This document shows positions 54,694-62,580 of a stretch of 64,000 bases of DNA, in pieces. The position numbers and the translations under genes were made by a program. Source of the DNA: CAYXGZ01 sp964464755 (GTDB taxonomy: Bacteria > Planctomycetota > MHYJ01 > JACPRB01); NCBI GenBank assembly GCA_964464755.1, contig CAYXGZ010000001.1, positions 135,950-199,949 on the forward strand, read 5' to 3'. The notes under the pieces were generated by a model, which had not been told where the DNA came from, ran no database searches, and saw only the letters and a program-made list of their open reading frames with translations. Each line of letters starts with the position of its first letter. Within the stretch, counting starts at the first letter, position 1.

Positions 54694-54723
54694 TTGACTT
54701 CGCCGGCCCCGGCTCCGTAGAAT
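54694..54723 (+). promoter_or_regulatory. Promoter of the leaderless YcfL-like lipoprotein gene
   Basis: TTGACT (54694-54699), 18-bp spacer, TAGAAT (54718-54723), 7 nt before the ATG. Confidence 0.75.
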
Positions 54724-54730
54724 TCGACGC

Positions 54731-55363
54731 ATGAAACAGATCGCCCCCGCCCTCCTCGTCCTGGCCCTCCTGTTGGGCGTCGGTTGCTCCGGCGGCCAGT
54801 ACACGATCGTCACGGTCGGGGGCATCCCCGTCTACTGGAAGAAGCACCGCGAGGGCGGCGACGCCGACCTCGGCACGCCCCGGCATCCCCGTCACTACTC
54901 GGACCTGGTCGCCGACGAGCGCGACGTCCGCGTCGACCCCCTGATCGAGATCGAGACCGAGGACCTGCTCAAGGAGACGAGCCACCTGGGCACGGACCGC
55001 ACGCGCGACGCGGGCAAGACCTTCGTGCCCGCCCCCGGCAGCACCCCCGAGGGCGCGACGTACCTCGGCGGCGCCGTCCGCGTGGACAAGATCGACCGCT
55101 TCGACGCCGAGAACCACTTCGGCGCCCGCATCCGCCTCTTCAACACCACCCAATCGGCGCAGTCCCTCGAGTGGCGCGTCACCTTCCTCGCGGCCAACGG
55201 CCTGGGCATCCAGGGGCTGCAGGAGGAGTGGAAGGCCCTCAACCTCGAGGGCCTGGACTGGGGGACCATCTCGGACGGCTCCCGCATCCGCGGCGCCGTC
55301 GCCTTCCAGCTCTCGATCCGCAAGGCGGGGGCGGGGGACGAGGGGAACCCGGACAGCCGGTAG
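54731..55363 (+). CDS. DUF1425/YcfL-like lipoprotein
   Basis: 210 residues. The lipobox GVGC places the lipidated Cys at residue 19. Residues about 115-205 resemble YcfL (DUF1425): ARIRLFNTTQSAQSLEWRVTF, GLGIQGLQEEWKALNL and SRIRGAVAFQLSIRK. YcfL-type lipoproteins are linked to envelope assembly, with unknown mechanism. The ~95 residues before are unique. Confidence 0.75.
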   Translation: MKQIAPALLVLALLLGVGCSGGQYTIVTVGGIPVYWKKHREGGDADLGTPRHPRHYSDLVADERDVRVDPLIEIETEDLLKETSHLGTDRTRDAGKTFVPAPGSTPEGATYLGGAVRVDKIDRFDAENHFGARIRLFNTTQSAQSLEWRVTFLAANGLGIQGLQEEWKALNLEGLDWGTISDGSRIRGAVAFQLSIRKAGAGDEGNPDSR

Positions 55364-55376
55364 CCGGAGAGCAAGG

Positions 55377-55440
55377 AAGCCGGAAGGCGGGGAAGTCGGA
55401 GGCTCCTCCGGCGGTCCTGCACTCCGGCTTTTCCGCTTTC
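55377..55440. terminator. Bidirectional terminator candidate between convergent genes
   Basis: An 8-bp stem AAGCCGGA/TCCGGCTT (55377-55384/55423-55430) encloses a second hairpin (GGAGG-CT-CCTCC). T-rich tails lie on the plus side (TTTTCC) and, less so, on the minus side toward pyrE. Confidence 0.5.
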
Positions 55441-55443
55441 GGG

Positions 55444-56007
55444 CTATCCCTTGACCTCGTTCACGTCGAAGAAGCACCTCAGGTCGTAGCCCTTGCGCAG
55501 CTCGTCGCCGCCCTCGAGGCGGTCGACCAGGCAGAAGACCTTCGCGACCGTCGCGCCGGCCTTCTCGACCTCGCGCGCGGCCTCGAGCGCCGAGCCGCCC
55601 GTCGTCATCACGTCCTCGACGATCGCGACCTTCGCGCCCTTCGGCAGGGTCCCCTCGATGCGCTTCTGCGTCCCGTGGCCCTTCGTCTCCTTGCGGACGA
55701 TGAAGGCGCGCAGCGGCGTCCCCTCGAGGTGGGAGAGGGCCGCCACGCCCGCGGCGATCGGGTCGGCGCCCAGGGTCAGTCCGCCGACGGCCTCCACGCC
55801 GGTGCCCTTGAGCTCGCGCAGGATGAGCCGCGAGAGCAGGACGAGCCCCTCGGGGTCGAGCGTCACGAGCCGGCAGTCGAGGTAGTAGTCGCTCTTCTTG
55901 CCGCTGGCCAGCGTGAAGTCGCCGCGCTTGAGCGCCTTGTCGCGGACGATCTGCAGCAGGCGCGTGCGGGCCTCGACGGCGTCGAGCGGCGGGAGGATCT
56001 GTGTCAT
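55444..56007 (-). CDS. pyrE: Orotate phosphoribosyltransferase
   Basis: 187 residues. FTLASGKKSDYYLDCR (OMP/substrate loop), VGGLTLGADPIA, FIVRKETKGHGT and the PRPP loop VAIVEDVMTTGGSA are all present. It makes OMP from orotate and PRPP in pyrimidine synthesis. It lies 43 bp downstream of the O-antigen-ligase-like gene on the same strand and may be cotranscribed with it. Confidence 0.97.
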   Translation of the reverse strand: MTQILPPLDAVEARTRLLQIVRDKALKRGDFTLASGKKSDYYLDCRLVTLDPEGLVLLSRLILRELKGTGVEAVGGLTLGADPIAAGVAALSHLEGTPLRAFIVRKETKGHGTQKRIEGTLPKGAKVAIVEDVMTTGGSALEAAREVEKAGATVAKVFCLVDRLEGGDELRKGYDLRCFFDVNEVKG

Positions 56008-56050
56008 GCGGAGGGTTTTACCCGGTCCCGGCGGGGCCCGGAAGGAAAAC

Positions 56051-57835
56051 TCAGCGGAGCCGCTGGGCCAGGAAGCGCTCGCGCTCGCGCTCCCACCTCG
56101 CGCGGGCCGGGTGGCCCTCCGGGGGCAGCAGGCGCGCCAGGCCCGAGAGGCTCCCCGTCGCGTAGACCGCCTCCTCGAAGACGTCGTCGGGCGGGGCGGA
56201 GCCCGACCAGAGCAGGGCCGCCAGGACGGCGAGGTGCTCGTCGCGATCCGGCCGCGTCCGCCACCAGGCCGCGAGGTGACGGAGGACCTCGCCCGAGGCC
56301 CCGTCCAGCGCCCGGGCCCGGCGGAAGCAGCGGTCCGCGCGCTCCGGGTCCCCGGCCCGCGCCGCCTCCCAGCCCAGCTCGACGAGCGGCGCCGCCGCCG
56401 CGGGCGTCCTCGCGATGCGCTCCGCGGCCGACGACGGCGGGAGCGCGGGCCGCTCCCAGGTCCGCCACGCCGCCGCGCCCAGCGCCGCCCCGGCGAGCAG
56501 CAGCCCGGCCGCGAGCGGCCAGCCCGCCACGGCCCGGCGGCGCGCGAAGGCCGGGCCCGCCAGCGTCCCGGCCAGGAGCGCGAAGGGCAGAGCGACGCCC
56601 GGCATCTGGAACGTGAAGCCCGCGTTCGCGTGCACCATCACCGCGACCACGCCGCCCAGCGCGCCGGCCGCCAGCGGGTGCCGGGCCCGCGCGATCCCCC
56701 AGAGCGCCAGCGCCGCCAGGCCCGAGAGGAAGAACGTCCCGCCGATCCAGCCCGCGCCCGCCAGCGCCTCGAGGTAGTCGTTGTGGCAGAAGAGCGCGTA
56801 GGTCCGGCCCGCGTGCGGCGACCACTGCGCCGCCGACGCGGACCCGTAGGTCCCCACGCCCGCTCCCGCCGCCGGGTGCGCCTCGAAGATCCGCCACGCG
56901 ATCCGGAAGAGGTCCGGGTAGCCGATCTCCGCGTCCACGGCCTCGGGGATCTGCGTGAAGCGCTCGGAGAGCGGGCCGAGGCCCACCCAGAGCGCCGCGC
57001 CCGCCACGCCCGCCAGCGCCGCGGCCACCGCCCAGGACTTCCGCGCCCGGGCCAGGAAGAGCAGCAGCCCCGCCCCGGCGCCCACCGCCGCGCCGCGCGA
57101 CAGGCCGCCCGCCAGCCCGAGGCCCGTCATCACGACCAGGCCCGCCGCGAGCAGGACCTGCCAAGAGTTGCGGTGGTTCAGCGCCGCCGAGATCCGCGCC
57201 GACCAGGACGGGAACTCCGGCACGGGAAGGTGCGCCGCCCGGTCCGCCACGAGCCCGAGCGCCGCGAGGAAGCCCACGGCGAGCAGCGCCCCGTAGTGGT
57301 TGCGGTTGACGAAGGTGCCCGAGCCGTTCGCCAGCCCGATCCCGGCCTCGACCGCCGCGAGCAGCGCCACCGCGGCCAGCGCGATCCGGGCGTCCCGCCG
57401 GCGGCGCACCCAGAGCGACGCCGCGACCAGCACCGCCGCGAAGGTCGCCCAGCGCAGCGCGTGCTCGGCCGTCCGGTCCGGGTCGATCGACAGGGCCCGC
57501 GGCCCGCCGCCGGGCTCGCCGATCCCGGCGAGCGAGGCGCGCTCGAGCTCCATCCGCGCGGGCGACAGCGCCTCCACGACCGGCGCGGGCAGGGGGACCG
57601 ACTGCAGCGCGGCCACCGCCGCGAACGCGGCGAAGCACGCGGAGGGCAGCAGGGGGAAGCGGACGCGCTCGCGCGTCCAGAGCAGGCGGATCCCGCCGAG
57701 CAGCAGCAGCGCCGCCGCGCCCGCCGCCGCCGCGACCCAGGCCTCGCGCGGGGCCCCGCCGCCCCAGGGCGCCGCGGAGATCGCGACGGCCAGGAGCAGC
57801 AGCCCGCCCAGCCCGACGAGCGCGCGCCGCGCCAT
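56051..57835 (-). CDS. O-antigen ligase/polymerase (Wzy_C) family membrane protein
   Basis: 594 residues, about 12 membrane helices. The Wzy_C/WaaL-type core (about 180-400) has NRNHYGALLAVGF, the large periplasmic loop, and HAAGAGVGTYG-like EAHPAAGAGVGTYG and FCHNDYLEALAGAGW. The last ~130 residues are soluble and TPR-like. Family members ligate or polymerise glycans on lipid carriers in the periplasm. It starts directly after the sigma-factor stop with no gap. Confidence 0.9.
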   Translation of the reverse strand: MARRALVGLGGLLLLAVAISAAPWGGGAPREAWVAAAAGAAALLLLGGIRLLWTRERVRFPLLPSACFAAFAAVAALQSVPLPAPVVEALSPARMELERASLAGIGEPGGGPRALSIDPDRTAEHALRWATFAAVLVAASLWVRRRRDARIALAAVALLAAVEAGIGLANGSGTFVNRNHYGALLAVGFLAALGLVADRAAHLPVPEFPSWSARISAALNHRNSWQVLLAAGLVVMTGLGLAGGLSRGAAVGAGAGLLLFLARARKSWAVAAALAGVAGAALWVGLGPLSERFTQIPEAVDAEIGYPDLFRIAWRIFEAHPAAGAGVGTYGSASAAQWSPHAGRTYALFCHNDYLEALAGAGWIGGTFFLSGLAALALWGIARARHPLAAGALGGVVAVMVHANAGFTFQMPGVALPFALLAGTLAGPAFARRRAVAGWPLAAGLLLAGAALGAAAWRTWERPALPPSSAAERIARTPAAAAPLVELGWEAARAGDPERADRCFRRARALDGASGEVLRHLAAWWRTRPDRDEHLAVLAALLWSGSAPPDDVFEEAVYATGSLSGLARLLPPEGHPARARWERERERFLAQRLR

Positions 57836-58393
57836 CTACGTCGAGGCCTTCCGGATCGCCTCGGCGTTGCGGTAGTAGATCGTCTTCACCGTGTCGACCG
57901 GCTGCTTGAGCTGCCGGGCGATGAGGTCGAAGCTGCGGCCGTCCATGATGCGCAGCTTGAGGATGGTGCGCGCGGGCTCGGGCAGCCGGGAGATGCGCTC
58001 GAGGAGCTGGCCGCTGACCTCCTTCTTGGAGACCTGGCGGCTGGGGCTCTCGCCGGGGGCGAAGCCGCCGTCGGGGTCGCTCTCCTCGAGGCTGACGTGC
58101 GGGCCGCGGCGCTTCTTGCGGAGGTGGTTCAGCGCCTCGTTGCGCGACACGGTGACGAGCCACGAGGTGAACTTCCCGAGCTCGGGCTTGTAGAGGTGGG
58201 CCTTCCGGAAGACCTTGAGGAAGATCTCCTGGATCAGGTCCTCGACGACCTGGAGGTCGCCCGTCGTGTCGTTGACGGCCTTGGCGACGAGGCGGAAGTG
58301 CCGCTTCGCGAGGACGTCGCCGGCCTCGCGCCGGCCCTCGACGAGGAGCGCGACGAGCTCCTCGTCCTTCAGGGTCTCGAGCGCCGGGGGCAT
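57836..58393 (-). CDS. ECF-type sigma-70 family sigma factor
   Basis: 185 residues. Region 2 (about 20-95) has DLIQEIFLKVFRKA and FTSWLVTVSRNEALNHLRK; region 4 (about 125-180) is a helix-turn-helix with LPEPARTILKLRIMDG. TAGAAT lies 7 nt before the ATG at 58393; the in-frame ATG at 58402 overlaps that -10 and is rejected. No anti-sigma gene is adjacent. The zero-gap downstream partner is the O-antigen-ligase-like gene, suggesting control of envelope glycan assembly. Confidence 0.92.
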   Translation of the reverse strand: MPPALETLKDEELVALLVEGRREAGDVLAKRHFRLVAKAVNDTTGDLQVVEDLIQEIFLKVFRKAHLYKPELGKFTSWLVTVSRNEALNHLRKKRRGPHVSLEESDPDGGFAPGESPSRQVSKKEVSGQLLERISRLPEPARTILKLRIMDGRSFDLIARQLKQPVDTVKTIYYRNAEAIRKAST

Positions 58394-58400
58394 GGCGCCC

Positions 58401-58406
58401 ATTCTA
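58401..58406 (-). promoter_or_regulatory. -10 element (TAGAAT) of the leaderless ECF sigma gene
   Basis: TAGAAT on the minus strand, 7 nt before the ATG at 58393. The sequence TAGAATGG is shared with 52846 and 45663. Confidence 0.6.
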
Positions 58407-58430
58407 GCGGGAAGGGGCGCCCCGGCGTCC

Positions 58431-59588
58431 TCACCTCGTCGACCCGGGCGCCCCGATCGCGAGCCCGCGACGCGCCCAGGGCGGCGCGCCGAGCAGGCCG
58501 ATCGAGCCTCCCGCCAGCAGCGCGGACCCGGCGACGCCCTCCCGGATCGCGTCGAGCGCGGCGTGGAAGCGCGCGAAGCGCTCGCGGGGCCGGGCCGGCC
58601 GGAACTGCAGCAGCCCGAGCTCGACGCGCGCGAACGGCGCGCGCCGGAGGAGGAGGCGGTCCACCAGCTCGCGGGCGGCGGCCGGCAGCTCAGACTCGAG
58701 GGCCCCCTCGAGGCCCCGGGCCGCCTCGTCGCCGCTCCCGTCCGCGAGCCGGACCCGCAGCTGGAGGCGGCGGGCCTCGGCGCCGAGCCGGCGCAGGCCC
58801 GCGAGGGCCCGGCCCGCGAGGTCCTGGACGACGGCGCGGGCGCGGACCGGGTCGGCGGTCGGCTCGCGCAGGTCCGTCCCCCGGTGCAGCGAGCCGGGCA
58901 GCTCGCGCGGCGGGGCGTGGTGCGGTTCGCGCCCGCGGCAGCTCTCGTGGAGGTGCGGACCCTCCGGCCCGAGCAGGGCCTCGAGGACCTCGGGGGAGAG
59001 CGGGCGCAGGTCGCCGACCTTGAGGAGGTTCATCTCGCGGAGCAGGGCGCCGGTCGCCGGCGACACCCCGGGCAGGTCGCCGACGGGCCGGTCGGCGACG
59101 AAGTCCTCCTCGGCCCCGGGCGCGACCCAGGCCACGCCGTCGGGCCGGGCCGACTTCGCGGCGAGGCGGGCGACGAGGCGGTTGGAGGCCAGGCCGACCG
59201 CGACGCGGAGGCCGGTCCGCTCGAGGATCTCGAGCCTCAGCTCGCGGCCGATGCGCAGCGGGTGGCCGGGCTCGGCGGCGTCGAGCTCGCCCTCGGCCTC
59301 GCCGGTCCAGGACTCGAGGGCGGGGAGGCGACGGCGGGCGATCGTCCAGGCCGCCTCGGCGAAGCAGGAGGCGGCGTGGGGGTCGGGCTCCCGGACGACG
59401 GCCTGGGGGCAGAGCCGCAGGGCCTGGGGCAGGGGCATGCCGGCGCGGCAGCCGAAGCGGCGGGCCTCGGCCGAGCAGGACGCGACGATGCCGGCGCCGA
59501 CGAGGACGGGGCGGTTCCGCAGCGAAGGGTTCCTCAGCTGCTCGAGGGAGGCGAGGAAGTCGTCGAGGTCGAGGTGCAGGATGGACAC
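58431..59588 (-). CDS. Y-family DNA polymerase (DinB/ImuB-like) with altered catalytic motif
   Basis: 385 residues from the GTG at 59588, which has AAGGAAG 8 nt upstream; an in-frame ATG at 59636 would add 16 residues containing that site. The N-terminal ILHLDLDDFLASLE keeps the first catalytic Asp (D7), and SAEARRFGCRAGMP is conserved. The second acidic motif, normally S-x-D-E, reads WTGEAEG, so the Asp is Gly96 and only Glu97 remains. Helix-hairpin-helix and little-finger regions follow. It is likely SOS-regulated with lexA upstream. It may be a weak or non-catalytic TLS subunit, as in ImuB. Confidence 0.85.
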   Translation of the reverse strand: MSILHLDLDDFLASLEQLRNPSLRNRPVLVGAGIVASCSAEARRFGCRAGMPLPQALRLCPQAVVREPDPHAASCFAEAAWTIARRRLPALESWTGEAEGELDAAEPGHPLRIGRELRLEILERTGLRVAVGLASNRLVARLAAKSARPDGVAWVAPGAEEDFVADRPVGDLPGVSPATGALLREMNLLKVGDLRPLSPEVLEALLGPEGPHLHESCRGREPHHAPPRELPGSLHRGTDLREPTADPVRARAVVQDLAGRALAGLRRLGAEARRLQLRVRLADGSGDEAARGLEGALESELPAAARELVDRLLLRRAPFARVELGLLQFRPARPRERFARFHAALDAIREGVAGSALLAGGSIGLLGAPPWARRGLAIGAPGSTR

Positions 59589-59756
59589 GTCGTCATCTTC
59601 CTTTCCTTCCCCCGGCGAACCCGACCCTCCCGACATCCCCCCGGACGATCCGTCGCGGAACGAGACCCCGCGGGCGGCGGCCGCGTCGCACCGCGGGGGC
59701 GAAGGCTTGGAGGCCCGCCCGCCGCCGCGCCCGACGCCGCGCGGGGTCCGTCCCGG

Positions 59757-60362
59757 TCATTCCATCTTGCGCACGATCCCCGCGAGGCGCCCGAGCACGC
59801 GCACCTCGCCCTCGCCGTCGCGGATCACGCGCGGCGCGTACTTCGGATTGGCGGGCACCAGCGTCACGGCGCCGTGCTCCGCGTGGAAGCGCTTCAGCGT
59901 CACCTCGCCGTCGAGGGCGACCGCGGCGATGGCGCCGTTCTCGACGCGGGGCTGGGCGCGGATGATCGCGAGGTCGCCGTCGTGGATGCCCGCCTCGATC
60001 ATGCTGTCGCCGGCGACGCGCACGGCGAAGACGTCGGGGTAGCGGCCGTAGAGCGCGCCGACGTCCACCGACCCCTCGTGGTTCTCCAGGGCCTCGATCG
60101 GCCTGCCGGCCGCGATGCGGCCGAGCACGGGGATCCCCTCCGCCGCCCGGGCCTCGCCGGCCAGCGCGATGCCCCGCGCCGTGGCCCGCAGGCTCAGGTA
60201 GCCTTTCCGCTCCAGGGCCTCCAGGTGCCGCTTCACGCCCTGCGTCGAGGAGATGCCCAGCGCGCGGCCGAGCTCCCGGTAGGTGGGCGGCAGACCGGCG
60301 CGGCGCAGGTGCCCGACGACCGCGTCGAGCACCCGCCGCTGCCGTGGAGTGAGGGGTTCCAT
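59757..60362 (-). CDS. lexA: SOS repressor LexA
   Basis: 201 residues. The winged-helix N-terminus has MEPLTPRQRRVLDAV and TYRELGRALGISSTQGVKRHL. The autocleavage site is A85-G86 in GRIAAGRP. The serine/lysine dyad is S120 in AGDSMIEAGI and K157 in EVTLKRF. It represses its own promoter through the palindrome at 60379-60398. The Y-family polymerase gene lies 168 bp downstream and is probably in the same unit. Confidence 0.97.
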   Translation of the reverse strand: MEPLTPRQRRVLDAVVGHLRRAGLPPTYRELGRALGISSTQGVKRHLEALERKGYLSLRATARGIALAGEARAAEGIPVLGRIAAGRPIEALENHEGSVDVGALYGRYPDVFAVRVAGDSMIEAGIHDGDLAIIRAQPRVENGAIAAVALDGEVTLKRFHAEHGAVTLVPANPKYAPRVIRDGEGEVRVLGRLAGIVRKME

Positions 60363-60374
60363 GTAGGTGACGGG

Positions 60375-60403
60375 AGTATAGTGAACGATCGTTCACTAGT
60401 CAA
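60375..60403 (-). promoter_or_regulatory. lexA promoter with LexA operator filling the -35/-10 spacer
   Basis: TTGACT (60398-60403), 17-bp spacer, TATACT (60375-60380). A perfect 20-bp palindrome (60379-60398, core GAACGATCGTTC) occupies the whole spacer. The GAAC-N4-GTTC core is the Gram-positive-like LexA box type rather than the E. coli CTGT-N8-ACAG box. Confidence 0.92.
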
Positions 60404-60479
60404 GGGGAAATCGAAAACAAACGTTTTTCTGGCGCCGCCCGCCCCCGCCCCGTATGACTTCGGAATCCCCGGAGGTCCC

Positions 60480-62228
60480 ATGCCCAAGAGCGCCGTCGTC
60501 GCCCGGAAGAAGTCGAAGAAGTCCAGGCCGTCCGACGTCTTCCCGCCCTTCCCGCACCGCTACGTCCCCGACGGGCTCGACGCGGGCTCGCCGAAGGCCC
60601 TCGAGCCCCTCTTCGCGGAACTCTCCTCGCGCGAGCTCGGCTCGCCCGCGGCCCTCGTGCGCTGGCTCGAGGACTGGAGCGAGCTGGCCGCCGTCCTCGC
60701 CGAGGAGGAGAGCCGCCGCTACATCGCCAACACCTGCAAGACCGGCGACCCGGTGATCGAGAAGGCCTACCTCGACTTCCAGAACGAGGTCGCGCCCTTC
60801 ACCAAGCCGCGCTGGCAGAAGCTCAAGGAGAAGTTCGCCGCCTGCCCGCACCGGGCGAAGCTCGACAAGAAGCGCTACGCCGTCTTCAACCGCGTCACCG
60901 AGACCGAGGTCGCCCTCTTCCGCCCCGAGAACGTCGCCCTCGAGACCGAGGACGCCGGCCTCGTCGTCGAGTGGCAGCGCCTCTCCGGCTCGATGACCGT
61001 CACCCTCGACGGGAAGGAGCTCACGCTCCCCCAGGTCGCCCGCGTCCTCGAGGAGACCGACCGCTCCCGCCGCGAGACCGCGTGGCGCGCCCTCACCGCC
61101 CGCCGCCTTCGCGACGCCGTCGCCATCGACGCCGTCTACGAGAAGATGGTCAAGGTCCGCACGCAGCGCGCGCTCAACGCCGGCTTCAAGAACTACCGCG
61201 ACTACGCCTTCCGGGAGAAGTGCCGCTTCGACTACGGCCCGGCGGACTGCGCGAAGTACCACGACGCCGTCGAGGAGCTCGTCGTCCCCCTGCTGCGCCG
61301 CCTGCACGCGGAGCGCCGGGCGAAGCTCGGCGTCGACGTCCTCCGCCCCTGGGACCTCAACGTCGATCCGGACGGCCACGCGCCCCTGCGGCCCTTCGCC
61401 ACGGGGAAGCAGCTCTTCGAGGGCGTCCGCGACATCTACGCGAAGGTGAAGCCCGACTTCGCCCGCCTCCTCTCCGCGATCTGGGACGGCGGGAACATGG
61501 ACCTCGAGAGCCGCAAGGGCAAGGCGCCCGGCGGCTACCAGTGCACGCTCGACGACCGCCGCATCCCCTTCATCTTCATGAACGCGGCCGGCGTGCACCG
61601 CGACGTCATGACCATGCTCCACGAGGGCGGCCACGCCCTCCACGCGATCTTCGCCCGGAAGGACCCGCTGCTGATGTACCGCAGCGCCCCCACGGAGTTC
61701 TGCGAGGTCGCCTCGATGGGCATGGAGGCGATCGGCCTGAAGCACCTCGACCGCTTCTACTCGGCCGAGGAGACGGCCCGCGCGACCCGCTCCTTCTTCG
61801 AGGACATCCTCAAGATCCTGCCCTGGATCGCGACGATCGACGCGTTCCAGCACCGGGTCTACCTCGCGCCCGACGCCACGGCGGCCGAGCGCCGCGCGAT
61901 GTGGCTGGAGGTCCGCTCCCGCTTCCGCGGCGGCGAGGACTGGTCGGGCCTGGACGCCGAGCACGCGACGAGCTGGCACGCGCAGATGCACCCGTTCTGC
62001 GTGCCCTTCTACTACATCGAGTACGCGATCGCGCAGATCGGCGCCCTCCAGGTCTGGCTCAACGCGCGCAAGGACCGCCGGCGCGCCGTCCGGCTCTACC
62101 AGGAGGCGCTCTCGCTGGGCGGCTCGCGGCCGCTGCCGCAGCTCTTCAAGGCGGCGGGCGCCCGGTTCGGGCTCGACGCGAAGACGCTCCGGCCCCTCGT
62201 CCGGGCGATCGAGGCGGAGCTGGACTAG
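60480..62228 (+). CDS. M3-family (oligoendopeptidase F-like) metallopeptidase
   Basis: 582 residues, cytosolic, with a basic N-terminus. The zinc motif is HEGGH (381-385) in MTMLHEGGHALHAIF, with third ligand E409 in APTEFCEVASMGME. The HSWHAQMHPF-like segment (TSWHAQMHPFCVPFYYIEYAIAQ) carries the conserved His/Tyr of M3 enzymes. It cleaves short peptides. GGAGG lies 5 nt before the ATG. It is divergent from lexA, so its promoter region overlaps the LexA operator. Confidence 0.93.
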   Translation: MPKSAVVARKKSKKSRPSDVFPPFPHRYVPDGLDAGSPKALEPLFAELSSRELGSPAALVRWLEDWSELAAVLAEEESRRYIANTCKTGDPVIEKAYLDFQNEVAPFTKPRWQKLKEKFAACPHRAKLDKKRYAVFNRVTETEVALFRPENVALETEDAGLVVEWQRLSGSMTVTLDGKELTLPQVARVLEETDRSRRETAWRALTARRLRDAVAIDAVYEKMVKVRTQRALNAGFKNYRDYAFREKCRFDYGPADCAKYHDAVEELVVPLLRRLHAERRAKLGVDVLRPWDLNVDPDGHAPLRPFATGKQLFEGVRDIYAKVKPDFARLLSAIWDGGNMDLESRKGKAPGGYQCTLDDRRIPFIFMNAAGVHRDVMTMLHEGGHALHAIFARKDPLLMYRSAPTEFCEVASMGMEAIGLKHLDRFYSAEETARATRSFFEDILKILPWIATIDAFQHRVYLAPDATAAERRAMWLEVRSRFRGGEDWSGLDAEHATSWHAQMHPFCVPFYYIEYAIAQIGALQVWLNARKDRRRAVRLYQEALSLGGSRPLPQLFKAAGARFGLDAKTLRPLVRAIEAELD

Positions 62229-62525
62229 GTGATCGGGATCCTCTCGGCCAAGTTCTTCCTCGGGTTCCTGCTCTGCTTCGTCGCGGGGCTGAAGACGAAC
62301 GTGCCCGGCCACTACCCGCTCGCGCGGGCGATGGCGGCCTCGGCCCTCGCCGTCGCGGCGGCCTGGGGCGCGGCCCGGGCGCTGCCGCAGGTGCCGGCCT
62401 GGACGCCGGATCCCGCGCTGCTTCTCGTGGCGGTCCTGGCCGCGTACCGGGCGCCGGCCTGGGCGCTGCTCGCGGCGGCGGTGCAGGGGGCGGCGGCCTG
62501 GGGCCTCGGCGCCCTCGGCCATTGA
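62229..62525 (+). CDS. Small membrane protein, unknown
   Basis: 98 residues, GTG start directly after the peptidase stop with no gap. Three or four hydrophobic helices (about 3-20, 34-50, 60-75, 78-95). Translational coupling to the peptidase is likely. No family is recognised. Confidence 0.6.
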   Translation: MIGILSAKFFLGFLLCFVAGLKTNVPGHYPLARAMAASALAVAAAWGAARALPQVPAWTPDPALLLVAVLAAYRAPAWALLAAAVQGAAAWGLGALGH

Positions 62526-62550
62526 CACGCCGCGCGCGGTTCGGGACGAT
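62522..62550 (+). promoter_or_regulatory. Promoter candidate for the thioredoxin-HEAT gene
   Basis: TTGACA (62522-62527), 17-bp spacer, GACGAT (62545-62550). The -10 is weak. It overlaps the stop of the preceding gene. Confidence 0.45.
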
Positions 62551-62580
62551 GGACCGGTTGTCCCCCCAGCGGAGGTTTCC

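Noticed and set aside
59637..59756. A gene between lexA and the polymerase
   Set aside because: No frame of the ~120 bp has a ribosome site, conserved motif or plausible composition. It looks like spacer.
58215..62228. M3 peptidase frame extended far upstream
   Set aside because: The extension reads antisense through the polymerase and lexA genes. The ribosome site and fold start at 60480.
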